Positions 1-11,098 of a DNA stretch of 64,000 nt are shown in pieces. Position numbers and translations under genes: made by a program. Origin of the DNA: Cryoendolithus antarcticus. Taxonomy: Eukaryota; Ascomycota; Dothideomycetes; Cladosporiales; Cladosporiaceae. Numbering within the stretch: position 1 is the stretch's first letter; each line of letters starts with the position of its first letter. The notes below the pieces were generated by a model that was not told the DNA's origin, did not search any database, and worked only from the letters and a program-made list of their open reading frames with translations. The stretch spans positions 682,001 through 746,000 of the forward strand of contig NAJO01000012.1 of NCBI GenBank assembly GCA_002077065.1, given 5' to 3'.

Positions 1-105
1 GCTACTGTAACGGTGAGACGATTGGACTCGATCTCTACGCCTGGGAGTCCTTTTGCCAAAGTCTTACTGCCATCTGATCCACAGCAGCGTTGTTGCTCGC
101 AAGCC

Positions 106-1975
106 CTATATGCGCGACTCTGACAACGCCTCGCTCGCAGAGTCGAGCTCAGCTCTCTCATTGCATCCCCGCAGTACCTTACTGGCTGTGTGAGTGGACA
201 CTACCTGCGACAACACGGCGTATCCGTCTACTCGAGGCAGCTGTATGAAGTACATGGTCAATGCCTCAAGCTCCTGCAAGGTAAGAGAGTGCAGTGACGA
301 TTCCTCGCCCGGGCAGAACTTGGTAATACCCTCCTGGAATCTGTCCTGGAGTGCCGCAGGTATCAAGCTATCCGAAGCGATGTCCCAACGTCGGCCTGTG
401 GGCGGCTCCGATGCAGATCCGCTCTCTGGTGGGCGTAGCCACCAAAGACAGACAGACCAATGCTGGAATATAGAGTAGGTGATTCTTACCAGCCCCGCAG
501 TCCACAGCTGGAATTGGATCTGGTACTGCGCGCAGCAGTGGTCATAACGCGGCGGCTTCGCTGCCGTTCGCGGTTTAAGAGAGATTTCATTCGGCATTTC
601 CATCATCAGTTCGTGTCGGAAGTCACGACGATCTTGGCAGCACATACGTTCCAGGCTATAGGGCACGCAGGGCTCGATGCCCACGGATCGCGACTTTGTC
701 ATGTGATCCTTCACGCTTGCCGGGACCAGGTGTTGAAATCTCCCGGTTCTCACGACGTAATCCCACCAGTTGACGTCCAGTAGGTCGCGGACGAAGTATC
801 TATCCACTGGCCATGTCAGATATCTGTCGGACTGGCCTCTTGCACCACGCGCAGCTGCTATCTCCGGGGAGCGGAGCGGCCACTCCTCGATTACAGGCGA
901 ACCCCGATGAGCGTAATCATCCTGTATGGGAAAGTACAACGGACCACCGAAGATCTGTCGCTCCATTTGATAACCAGCTTCTGGCGGTGCCGGTGTAACG
1001 CGCTCGAAGTAGTCCTCACCGTGAAAACCGCCGAGCGCCCAGCCTTGCGCCGCGTGAGCAATTTCATGGATCAATATTATCGCCAGGCGGAACATATGCT
1101 CGCACCACCTGTCGTTTTCCTGGTCACCGCCTTGTCATACAGCATCAACGTGTTTCTTCGAGATCGTGATCAGCATGGTGGCCTTACTCCGTCCGCCATG
1201 GGCATGGCAGGGTGTATAAACGGTCATACCCTAGAATCGCTCTTGCGGCAGCAGAGGCCTGATCTCGTATGTGATATTGGCTGCCATGGCGGCTAGCTCA
1301 TCACGCACTAGCTCGTAATCGCGGGCCTTGATTTCGTCCATGGCTCTCACGGGATGCAAGACCTCGCGTCCTCCGGCATGATCGGGCACGGACTCATTCA
1401 CACCCCAGAAGAGGGCATGCAGGAAATGGGTTGCCTAAAGGGTCTGCAGCAGGTGCGATGCCAGCTTCAGTGCTGGAAAGATGTGTTCGTACGTCGCGTC
1501 CGCGGGAAAGCGGTCACGGTGGAATAGAGGGAGAAGGATATGCTGCGAAGGCAACATAGTTCCGACTTTAAGGCTCTCGATCGGTGCATCCGTCACTTTT
1601 GACGCTGATGTGGGCTGTATTGGGGACGGCGCGCTCGACAGTACCTGCAGGGTCAGGGTCGGTCCTGGGCTCTTCGAGTGACGACTTTGGAACAGCGATC
1701 GAGTCGCGCCTTGTCTCTGCAGTGCCTGTTTCATCCGACTCCAGCTTTGTACTTGACAGGCGACTGCACAGGGCCTCCACTTCGGCCTCATCGATCATTT
1801 CATCAGGACGCTGAGGAGGACTGCAGCTAGGACCCGAGTGTCCCGCCGGTTTTGGGCTGCGCCTACTCTTGAGCAGTGCCATACCATCATGGCACATCGT
1901 AGTCAGTCTCGACTTAGCTCGTGAGAGACCGAAGACTGGGCTCTTCAGTCCCGACTTGCGTTGACGCTGCGCCAT
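106..1975 (-). pseudogene. Degenerate HExxH-motif protein, copy 1 of a two-copy family
   Basis: One minus-strand frame runs from about 1791 to 106 and is broken by three in-frame stops at 1435-1437 (TAG), 1231-1233 (TAG) and 1135-1137 (TGA). Coding-like sequence continues across each stop in the same frame. Just after the third stop is the motif HEIAHA, an HExxH zinc-binding signature, in a context (RLAIILIHEIAHAAQGWALGG) typical of small fungal SprT/zincin-like hypothetical proteins. A second frame from ATG at 1975 to about 1568, starting MAQRQRKSGLK, looks like the original N-terminus, so a frameshift near 1570-1600 is also likely. Paralogy to the copy at 2656-3905 is visible in the blocks FPALKLASHLL versus FPAVKLATRLL and CLWWLRPPE versus CLSWLRPAE. 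No GT..AG intron removes the first stop. Family function is unknown; I call a decayed gene with good confidence and the peptidase fold only tentatively. Confidence 0.6.
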
Positions 1976-2655
1976 GGTACTGCGTAGAGGATAGAAGAGT
2001 CAACCGTGTTAACGAAGTTTCAATGCCAAAACAACATGGTGAGAGCATGGTGGTGTATCTGCAAGCATACTTAACAGCAAGCAAAGCTGAGGATGGCTCC
2101 CAAGATCCACGCTGGCCAGCATTAGAGTGTAAATGCTGACCTCGCATGTGTTTGTAAGTGGTCAATCCTACCTCAGCCATGTGCAAGATTTTGAATCTCT
2201 CGACACAATGGGATGGGCCACTGCAATTTTAGCTTACGCTGCGGGGCTGTTGGGGACGGGGTCGCGCTCGCCTTGGACCCGTCGACAAATCCAATGCGAG
2301 CAACGCTAAAGGTGTACTCCGCTACGACCGACGCGCAACGAGCTGCGTGGGGAGGGCAAGCCTACGATATCTGGACTCTCAAAGTATGTACGATCTTGGA
2401 CCTCATTGATGCCGTCTTGGTCATACCTTAACATCTCATGAGCCGCACCATCACTCAGAGGCATCACTCTCAAAGTCACTTCCTCACGTGACCCCCACCG
2501 ATGTTCGATATCATCAGTCCTTCGCTCAGACCTCACCTCACTGTGGCGATATGCCCCCACATCGTTGCGAACCTGCGAAGCAGAGATCGAGAGAGCTTTC
2601 AAAGCGAGCGTGACCTGAAGTACTATCAAGAGGCACCTTTCTGCGGACCCATTTT
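1976..2655. other. Intergenic, no gene seen
   Basis: Only short overlapping frames occur here on both strands, none with recognisable motifs or a sensible start and splice pattern. It lies between two related pseudogenes and may include decayed remains of them. Confidence 0.5.
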
Positions 2656-3905
2656 CTATGTCGGCTCAGTGATGCTCAGGATCGGGAAGAACGTCTCCGG
2701 TGTCCTATCAAGCGGCCAAGCAGAACAATGGTAAAATTCACAATCCGGGAAGTCGCCGCACTCGCGGACATGCGCAACATGCTCAGACGCAACTGTTAAC
2801 AACTTGGTTTCGATCTCCGTTGCGGTGTGCTCCTCCGCGGGACGAAGCCACGAGAGACAGGTACTCCATCGCATGGCATCATCGCGTGTCGTCGCCGCCC
2901 TGTTACCTCGAGCCCACTCTGAGAACTGATGCAGACTGCGCTTGGAGCATCTGGCATAGAGCTGCGGTGGTTGTGTGACTGCTCTGGTTCTTGATTTTGG
3001 CTCGCGACCGAACCGCTGAGCCACATTCATGATGTCGTGGGACGATGGGCGACACAAACGCTCCAAGGTCACAGGCACTCCGGACGGTTTCCCCTTCTGC
3101 GAACAATACTCAATCCACATCTGCACATCCCTAGGAATGAGCTTCCGCGGGTCCTTCGCGGCTAGCAGCCACCACTCATCGCGCTGCAGATCCTGCAAGA
3201 AGCTCATATCAAGCCGCACGACTTTGTTCACACCAAAGAGGATGGTATGCAGGTGATATATTGCCTGCGGCGTGTACGTAGAAGTCGCGTAGCGAGCTTC
3301 ACTGCTGGAAATATGGCATCGTACGGCGTATGCTGGCAGAAGCGACCTTTGAGGAACAATGGATGGATTTCGTCGGTGGACCATTTCGGAGCAGTGTGCT
3401 GCTCGCTGGTCGCAGCCAGCATGGTCTTGACTGGTGAATCTAGGCTCAGACGGGACATCATCAAAGTCGCCGACGATTGCGCTGTAGTCGAAGTCACTCT
3501 GGACCGACCCAGCTTCAAAGTTGCGTGCACTTCGCTGTCAGGCTGCCCAGAGCCAGGCAGCAGGGCTTGCTTGTCGTGATCTCCGAGTCCTGGCAGTCCC
3601 GTTGACCCATTCGGGGAGCAGACGCTATCTTTCCGGTCCTCATATGTCGCCTCGGTGCGTTCGCGCGCATCTTCAGTCGACCCCGCTGTCTCCGGCACCT
3701 TGTGTACTTGGGTGGTCCCCTCAAGCGGAGGCACGCTGTCGTGGTTCAGCGTTGCCCAACGCCAGTCAGCTCCGGCTCGTGACAGGCGTCGAGGTTTGCG
3801 GTCACCGCGTCTGTGGCGTTGATACCTCGCCATCTCCGTCCATGTCGGTCGGACTGAGTCGTCTGGCCGGAGAGACACGATGCATTGCAAGGTATGAGCG
3901 CGCAC
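2656..3905 (-). pseudogene. Degenerate paralogue, copy 2, lacking the HExxH segment
   Basis: Two overlapping minus-strand frames make up this copy: 3905 to about 3290 gives the N-terminal half, and about 3330 to 2656 gives the rest. The frame change falls at about 3270-3300. Compared with copy 1, the equivalent DNA is two bases longer between the codons for LLRT/LLQT and the shared block HLHTILFGVNK/FLHALFWGVNE. No plausible intron fits this gap. The protein would begin MARYQRHRRG if the internal ATG is used, keep the C-terminal CLSWLRPAE block, but lack the HEIAHA region, implying an internal deletion of roughly 200 codons. Alternatively this is a shorter relative with an unrecognised splice pattern. 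Function unknown. Confidence 0.45.
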
Positions 3906-4484
3906 GAAGCGCTGCTTTACAAGACATGGCGAGAGTTTGAATGAGGACAGTTGAGAATGGCTGCACGCAACACGTTTAGAACTGCTGCATAGGAACCCAT
4001 CAGGTCGAAGACAGCTGACCTAGTCGAAGTGGACGGGTGGTCGAGGTTATTTTGCCAGTCCCGATACTCCGGAACATGCCACCGTGACCGTACTAGGTAT
4101 TCGTACATTGGGACCAAGACTGGGCTGTTTCAACATCCTTTCGCTTGTATCAATGTGCGCGCGCGATCACCTCCGCTTCTCCAAGAAGACCTGAGCGCTC
4201 TTATGCTACTATAAGTGCGTTTGCGACAGTCGGTCGATCACTCTACTGTTTCAAGCCTTTGCTCTGATTTCTCACGGACACGGTGACACACTGTTCGACT
4301 GCCGCAGCTGAGCTTCTAGAAGCCGTTGTCAGCGTTTAAGCATTTCGGAGAAGCGACGAACATCTAAAAGCGTAATCATGGCCACACCACGCTCGCTGGA
4401 CATGCCGTAGCAGCGTCCTCATCGCTCTTCCATCATCATTCCAAGCTATCGCCTGCTGCCCATCTCCTATTACAGCGTAATCAT
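3906..4484. other. Intergenic / pyruvate kinase 3' flank
   Basis: No supported gene. It holds the 3' flank of the minus-strand pyruvate kinase gene and the upstream side of the copy 2 pseudogene. Confidence 0.5.
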
Positions 4485-6109
4485 CTAATCATCCACCAAC
4501 CCCAAGTCCTCCTGCGCCGGGACCACACGAAGCGTGTTCGTGTGTCCCATGCCACCTCTCCAGCCCTGCACACACACTACAATATCACCCTTAGTGAGCA
4601 CGCCGAGCTCAATCGCATGCATGATGCCGAACTTCAGGCGGTTGTCGACGTCCTCCTGCCACGGGTGCTTGCTGAAGTCTGGCTTCTCTTGTGGGTAGTG
4701 GAAGGGATAGACGCCGCGGTAAAGATGCGAGTAGCGCGATGCCGAGGCGTTGCGGGAGACCATGATGATCGGGCAAACGGGGCGGTACTTGGAGACGAGG
4801 CGGGCGGTATTGCCGCTGTGGAACTGCGTTAGTAAGATGTCAGAGCTAGAACGACGGCAAGCACTTACGATGTGGTCAGCACAACAATCGCGCCAGCATT
4901 CTGCTCAAGCGACGCAGACACAGCAGCCATAGCGCAGGTCTCAGTTGTCGGCACTGGCCTGGGCGCCAAACTTCTCAACTCATCGAAAGCATTCACGTAC
5001 GGAATAGCAATCTCAGCCAACAAGCAAGTCTCGTGCATCATGTTGACAGCCTCCTTGGGGTAGTTGCCCTTGGCCGTCTCACCACTCAACATCACACAGT
5101 CGGCACCATCGAGCACCGCGTTGCCCACATCGGACACCTCAGCGCGGGTCGGGCGAGGGTTGTAAGTCATGCTCTCCAACATCTGCGTAGCGCAGATCAC
5201 CGGCTTGCCAGCAATGTTGCACTTCGTGATCATCATCTTTTGTGCGATGAAGACTTGGGCGGGAGGGATCTCGATTCCGAGGTCACCACGAGCGACCATC
5301 ACACCGTCGGTCTCCTTGAGGATGGCGTCGAAGTTGTTGACACCCTGCTGGTTCTCTATCTTGGCGATGATTTGGACGTGCTTGCCGTCTTCACCCAGGA
5401 CCTTGCGGATGGCTGTGATATCCTCTGCGCGACGGATGAAGGATGCGAAGACCATATCAACGTTATTCTTCACGCCGAAGCGGAGATCGGCTTGATCCTT
5501 CTCGGAGAGAGCGGGGAGATCGACATCGGTCTTGGGGAGGTTCACACCCTTCTTGGAGGAGATCTTGCCGTTGTTCACCGCCTTGCATCGCACAGTCTTG
5601 TCGTCCACGACCTCGAGGACCTCGAACGCAAGAACACCATCGTCCACGTAGATCGTACGACCCTTCTCGATCACTTTGGTGATGTTCTTGTAGTCGACGT
5701 ACATGTTCTTGTTGTCACTCGCAGTAGCATACTTCTCGTCCGTAGTGATATTGAGCTCAGTTCCAGCCGAGATGGGGATATCCTCGTCTCCTGGAGTGTT
5801 GCCTGTACGGATCTCAGGTCCCTTGGTGTCGAGGGCAATTGCAACCGGGCGTCCCTCCTGCTCCTTCTCTGCCTTGCGAGCGTTGTCAATCACAGACTGG
5901 TGGTATTCGTAGCTGCCGTGGGAGAAGTTCATGCGGACGACGTTCATGCCGGCTTTGCGCAGCATGTTCATTTTCTCTGGCGAGTTGGTCTTGGGGCCGA
6001 TTGTGCAGATAATCGACGTCCGCCTGAAGTTCTTCGCGGGCTTGTACTCGGTGTTGAGGTTGGCGAGCCATTCCGCCCTCGTCTTGCCAATGGTGAGGTG
6101 GTCTCCCAT
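4485..6109 (-). CDS. pyk: Pyruvate kinase
   Basis: Catalyses phosphoenolpyruvate plus ADP to pyruvate plus ATP, the last step of glycolysis, in the cytosol. Exon 1 is 4869-6109 and exon 2 is 4485-4815, with a 53-bp intron (4816-4868) that has GT..AG ends and a CTAAC branch point and restores TTS-GNTARL. The start is the ATG at 6109 (MGDHLTIGK); the longer open frame upstream begins at TTG. About 523 residues, normal for the family. Visible signatures are [10 protein letters not shown], the N-terminal substrate site [21 protein letters not shown], the active-site block [10 protein letters not shown] with its catalytic lysine, [10 protein letters not shown] and the metal and substrate region ATQMLESM. 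The C-terminal domain ends [14 protein letters not shown]. It is intact, in contrast to the broken genes on both sides. Very high confidence; likely the only isozyme in this window. Confidence 0.97.
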
Positions 6110-6863
6110 GATTGCGGTAGTGGTGTGTGGGATTTTATTCTTAGCTGGGTATGGCAAGATTGAAGAAGCACGACGATGAGAGCGTAAGGTAGTGGGAGAA
6201 GCAGAAAGTAGTACTGAAATGTAGTACTAAACTTCGGACTTTCTGAGAGCTCACTCGCAAAACAATTATTTTGCCCCACTACGATCAAAACCGACGATCC
6301 CAACGCCATGGAGCAACCTACACGCTGACAGCGTTATCGCAAAGCACGTGTCTGGTCATCTACTTGGGACGAATCATCGTTGGCCGTGTGGTGGATATTC
6401 GGACCTACAACAATGGCCCCATCCACTGGACTGACCTACGCATTGGGTTTGGCCAGCACGTTGAGGAGCTCTGGTATCGAAGCTCTTCCCGCGAAGTCTA
6501 TTTTCGGTCAAGTTTCAGCCTTACCAGCCGTTGTGATGACTCAGCATCTCCGAGAGTCTACAACGTCGATGAAGCTCCGATTGGCTTGCACGTAGCTGTG
6601 GACTCACTGCGGTCTGTATGAGAGGTCACAGTAAGTGATGGACCTACGCTTTCCCAACGAGGCCTGGCGATGTTTTATTGTTGCAGATACGCTTGCAGTA
6701 GCATAGAAGAGTTTCAGACTTCTTGGCAAGCGGAAGTCGTCACGCAGATTCACGCCTGATCTCGGTTCGCCTATTACGACAATCATCTGGCTTCGCACGA
6801 GAAACTCAGGCTATACTTCTGCTCTCGAGAGTATCGTCACCTCCTCCAGGTTGATCGTTGGGT
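6110..6863. other. Pyruvate kinase upstream region and intergenic
   Basis: Holds the presumed promoter and leader of pyruvate kinase. A short minus-strand frame at 6604-6798 and plus frames at 6271-6621 have no recognisable content. No core promoter element could be assigned with confidence. Confidence 0.4.
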
Positions 6864-8518
6864 CTATCGAACCCTCGCATCCCCTCTCCTATCCTCGTAA
6901 AGCACTGTTGCAAAAGTCAACGTCAGACACATCGATATCGTCAGCGGTATTGCAGCATTCTGCAGGTCCGAAGCGTGACCCCACGAGAACAGCCATAGGA
7001 AGAAGAACACGACCCCAGGTGCATTTGCAAGACAGCCGTAGGTAAGTACCCTACCCACGCGAAACCCCGTCTTTCCCGAGCAATGATGCCCCAGAAGACT
7101 TCGCTCTCTGAGTCAGCATGTCGACTTCTTGCTTGCGCTTCGGCAGAACCCTGATCCGGCTGGTGTCGGCCTGATTATCCGCGCCCTTGCGCTGCTTATG
7201 CAAGATGTGCCAGCTGTGGCACGAGGTGCAGGATGTGTAGAAACGATGTCGATACTCGGACTTCAAGATCGGCCCATATGGTGGTCTGGAGTGCGGTTCG
7301 AGGGGACTTGGCTGGAAGTCGTATTCTGGATCTGTCTCTGAGGGGAAGCCGACCACGACTGGCTCGCTGAGGTCGGATGCAAATTTGTGGAACTGGGCCC
7401 GAGGTGAGCATGGAGTTCATGCCATCTACCACGCTGAACACTCAAAGATGCATTCCTGCACTAATGCTGGCCCATGTGATGGCCTGGTGGACGTACCTGA
7501 TAGACTGCGCAATGATCGTATCTCCACCATGAAAACCACTCACGTATCCACCCTCGCGCTTGTACATACTCTTGTTTCAACTGCCGGAAGAACTGGGGAT
7601 CGTGGTCCAGTCGGTGAGTCTCGATCACGGAATATCTGAATGTTCCACCCGAGATGCCGGACTCGATACAGAAGTACAAGTATCGCGGGTCGGGATCCGT
7701 CTGAGTGTTACCCGCTGTCATCGAAGAGGATCTCCCAAAGACGGATCTCTGTGCAGTAGCACCAGAGGCCTGACGCACCCTGGAGCGCGGAAGTGCTGTT
7801 GACGGCGATGCGATCGTTTGGGTGTTAGGCTCGTCGCCACTAGCAGGACCTGCAATGCTTGGGCTTCCCGACGTCGCCTGCGATGCAGCGCGAGCCGCGG
7901 TCTCACGTGAGTCACTGCCATACAAGGTGTACAGGTCGCGCAGAGTCAGAAGCTCGATGTACCGTGGTACAAACTCGAAGGCATATCGTAACGCCTGCGC
8001 CGACTGCGTCGGCATGTCCAAGAAGTCAGTGTCGCCGCAGGGCTGACATCATATTGTCAGTAAGCTGTGGGAACGTCGGAAATGGGATTTCTCACGTAGT
8101 GCCAAGTGAGTCGTTCGGAGCCTGCTCTCAGGGGGCGTGTTGGGCTAGCCAAGGGCCACCACTACCAATTCTCCGACATGAATCGCTCAACCCAGCCTTG
8201 GAACCCAACCCGTGCTGTTATCACTCTGTTAAGTGAAAATTCACAAAGCTCCGGAGGCGTCCAGGCGAGTTCTTGAGCAGTCGAATGTAGCTCAAGGGCA
8301 TCAAGTGGGTTAGCCGTTCCGGACGTGAGCACAGCGAGTTCTGTTTTCAAAGCAGCGATTATTTGCGTGGCATAATCTTCATGAACATGATCTCGGAGCT
8401 CAGCCTTGAAGTCCTCATAACTGGTGCTCCCAAGTATTCTCGAAATCGCTGTCGAACACACGTGCAGGCTCATCGGCGTTCTCGTCAAGACCGTCAGACG
8501 ATGCGTTGCCCTCGTCGC
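6864..8518 (-). pseudogene. Broken multidomain fungal protein with membrane tail
   Basis: Read from the right, this contains the pieces of a common, poorly characterised Pezizomycotina protein type. First comes ARVFDSDFENTWE (about 8425-8460, one frame), then YEDFKAELRDHVHEDY through AQELAWTPPELCEFS (8162-8470, the next frame), so one frameshift lies near 8425. The conserved W-x-WWPLA block follows but is cut by TAG at 8162-8164. A plausible intron at about 8042-8097 leads to PCGDTDFLDM and YIELLTLRDLYTLYG, a Ser/Thr-rich linker, then RYLYFCIESG and DPQFFRQLKQEY (7461-8021). After another likely intron come FHKFASDLSEP and PPYGPILKSEYRH (7051-7410). Finally a hydrophobic tail VVFFFLWLFSWGH lies in another frame (6864-7058). 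The order matches the intact family, but at least two disruptions are present. Whether it belonged to the HET fragment next door is unclear. Confidence 0.55.
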
Positions 8519-8524
8519 GTCGCT

Positions 8525-9028
8525 CTAGTACGACGCCTGGGCGGAGCGATTAGCTTGACTGACTACCTGGTCAAGGGCGCACAGTTCCTGCGTCACAGGG
8601 TCGTGGGAATGCGACAGTTGCTTCGTGTGATGCTGAGTGATCGATCTTCTGGTAGAGTGTCGTGGAAGTATCCCGGAAGAGGACACATCATCGAGGCGTA
8701 TGTAGCACCTTCTAGCAGCTGCGTACCACCCAAACATGGCTCGTACAGATCTATCGACCTCCGGCCTGCTACTCCTGTCAACACAACAGCTTTCTATCCA
8801 GAAGTACTCCAATCTGTCTTTCGAAGCTTGACTGGAAATGAAGCGCAGCTTCTTGATGCCCTCTTTGAGCGCGTAGGAATTGTCAATAATGTCAGAGTAA
8901 GTCACTTCGTTCGTCGTGTCGCCTTGGCACGTATAGGAAGCGATTGCATACGGAGACCGATCCTTCTCGTCGCCAATATCGTCGATGAAAGTGAAGGACC
9001 CATCAGGCAATCTGTGCAACAACCGCAT
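8525..9028 (-). pseudogene. Truncated HET-domain protein
   Basis: From ATG 9028 the frame starts MRLLHRLPDGSFTF, then PYAIASYTCQGDT, where intact HET domains (PF06985) have PYA-LSHTWG, then VTYSDIID, KLRFISSQA, LEYFWIESCCVDRSS, MFGWYAAARRCYIRLDDVS. This is the N-terminal half of the HET fold. Similarity ends just after the point where intact proteins continue into the SRWFTRGWTLQELLAP segment; the remaining 50 or so codons are unrelated and stop at 8525. HET-domain proteins mediate non-self recognition and programmed cell death between fungal strains. The Trp-Gly of the core motif is replaced by Cys-Gln. The following ORF fragment is in the same frame only 12 codons on, so a fused original gene is possible. 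Non-functional is my best reading. Confidence 0.6.
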
Positions 9029-9605
9029 CGTCACTACATTAGCGAAAGTCCAGAGCTCTTCGGCGCACCATCACAGGTCACTAGCAAGATGCGAAAAGAA
9101 TGAGCAGAAGAACGACGTCCTCTGCTCTTGCGGCGGCACTCCTACTGACCAAGCATAGCCACAGCCTTGCGTGCGAGCTCGAGCTGCATCCCGTCTTCCG
9201 TCGCGTGGCCTGCAACGGGAAGCGAGGCCGATGGGAACCATTAAACTCAGTACGCGGTCGATTGTGTGCTCCATGCTTTGCTCATGTACGAGGTACATGC
9301 AATCGAGCATGACGAGGGTGTGTGTCAAGAAGTTCGAGGTCGATTATACATGTACAAGTGCAGTGAGGCTAGAGGAACCTCCTGGAGCCTGAGGCTAGCA
9401 CTCCATGTATGCCTGACATTGAGTTGCAATTTGCAGGCAGAAAAGCGGATGTTTTGTCGATCCATTACTCTCGTATACAGCTGCCTCAGCACTATGCAAT
9501 ATGTATCTCTAGACCTGGTCGGCGATACAAATGTACACCCGCGACCCAGAACCGTGTAGCGCACTGAACAAAGGAACATTTACCACTCCCTTCCTCAATT
9601 CCTGT
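9029..9605. other. Intergenic boundary between decayed flank and conserved genes
   Basis: No gene supported. It holds the upstream side of the HET fragment and the 3' flank of the GH72 gene. Short frames on both strands have no family features. Confidence 0.5.
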
Positions 9606-11098
9606 CTACAACACCACAGCAACACCCGCAATCCCCATAGCCAGCGCCCACAACGCCACCATCGTACCAGCCATTCCGCTTCCCCGCCCAGCAGTCGTCG
9701 AAGCCGAGCTAGCACTGCTTGACGCAGCAGCCGCCGCACTCGTAGCCGAAGCACCACCAGCCGACGTTCCCGAGCCGCCTGATGAAGCGCTCCCGCCAGT
9801 CGAGCTCGCCTGTCCGTTCGCAGCGCTCGAACCAGAGGAAGCGCTACCACTGACGCGTCCGTTCTGTGCAGCCTGACCCTGGGTCGGCAGGGAAGCCCCA
9901 CTACTGACTTCCCATGCGCCGGCAGTGTAGTCTGGGCATGCGACTGGGCTCATCGTCTGGGTGTAAGCTGCCTGAGAGACACTGGCAGGGCTGAGAGTCG
10001 CCCACTGCGCCTTCAAGTTCGAGAAGTCGGGCGAGATGGGGATCGGGGTGCCGGAGCGCGTGTAGCCTGCGACCACACCAGCAGTGGCAGTAGCTGGGGC
10101 GGGTGTACCGTACGAGATCAAGCCGTAATCGTTCGTCTCCTCAAGCCATTCGTAGATAATAGCGCCGGACCAGGTGCCAGACATGTCACTGCCCAAGATA
10201 GCAGCTTGGTCACCGAATGTACGCGGCTTCACAGTCTGACAACCGGTCTCGCTGAAGAATATCGGGATGTTGTAGTCGCTGGCGTTTTGCTGGAGGAATT
10301 GGTATCCGGATTGCTCGAAGGTTGAGTCGCCGCACCACTCGTAGGCGTTCAGCCCGAAGAAGTCCAGAGCCTCGGACTGGTTAGATCCGCAGGCGAGGTA
10401 GTTCTGCAGCATGGGGCGGAGAGAAGGAACGTCGGCTGCGGAGTAGCCGATGGGGATGTTGCGGTAGCCCTTGCCTTCGTTGTGTTAGCATTCGCTCTCT
10501 CGATTCAGTCTCTTGGTCCAACTCACTATCGCGGTACGACTTCATATCCCTACCAGCCGCCTTAACATAAGGCGCAGCATTGCTGTTCTCTGCGGTCGTG
10601 AGGACCTCGTTACCCACGAAGAACCCTGCCAAGTTGTCGTAGTTGTGGAAAGCATCCATCACCTGCCCGTAGGCCTCGTACATCGTGGAGTTCCAGACCG
10701 GAGTTGCTATGCCCGGACCCATGATGTACGTCGAGAAGGTATCGAGATCGAGCCAGATGTAAATGCCCGCATCGTCGAACGTCTTCATGCAAACATCGTG
10801 GCTGGCAGTGGGGTCCACATGGTAGACGCGGATACTGTTTGCTCCTAGCTCTTTCATGAGGGCTGCATCGAGGGCGCATTGCGTGGGCTGGGCGAGGGGA
10901 TCGTCTTCGGTAAGTTGGTAGGCGACACCTGGTTTGGAAGTCAGCAGGGTAGAGCGTTGAGGACCCGGATCTTCACGTACCCTTGAGGAAGAATTGGTTG
11001 CCATCACTCGTGAAGAACTTGGAGCCTTTGGTCGAGATCGTTGGCAACGCCGATACGGCTTGACCTGCAAGCAGACCGAGCGCGAGGAGGGACAACAT
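9606..11098 (-). CDS. gel: GPI-anchored 1,3-beta-glucanosyltransferase (GH72, Gel/Gas)
   Basis: Cuts and re-joins beta-1,3-glucan chains during cell-wall assembly at the outer face of the plasma membrane. Exons are 10982-11098 (or to 10981), 10527-10928 and 9606-10474; both introns are about 52 bp with clean GT..AG ends. About 462 residues. The start ATG at 11098 gives a signal peptide MLSLLALGLLAGQAVSA. The mature protein begins LPTISTKGSKFF, the usual GH72 start. The two catalytic glutamates are in FFVGNEVLTT (acid/base) and FFSETGCQ (nucleophile). NSIRVYHVDP and GYSAADVPSLR are family blocks. After residue about 340 comes a long Ser/Gly/Ala-rich linker and a hydrophobic C-terminal tail (MVALWALAMGIAGVAVVL), the pattern of a GPI attachment signal. 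There is no cysteine-rich CBM43 domain, so it belongs to the simpler GH72 subgroup. Confidence 0.95.

Noticed and set aside
5033..6163. 376-codon plus-strand open frame antisense to pyruvate kinase
   Set aside because: It mirrors the codon structure of a highly expressed gene with biased third positions; the product has no family features and is Val/Asp/His repetitive. A coding-bias shadow.
8363..9103. 246-codon plus-strand frame over the HET region
   Set aside because: Antisense to recognisable HET and tail-protein sequence; its own product shows no motif.
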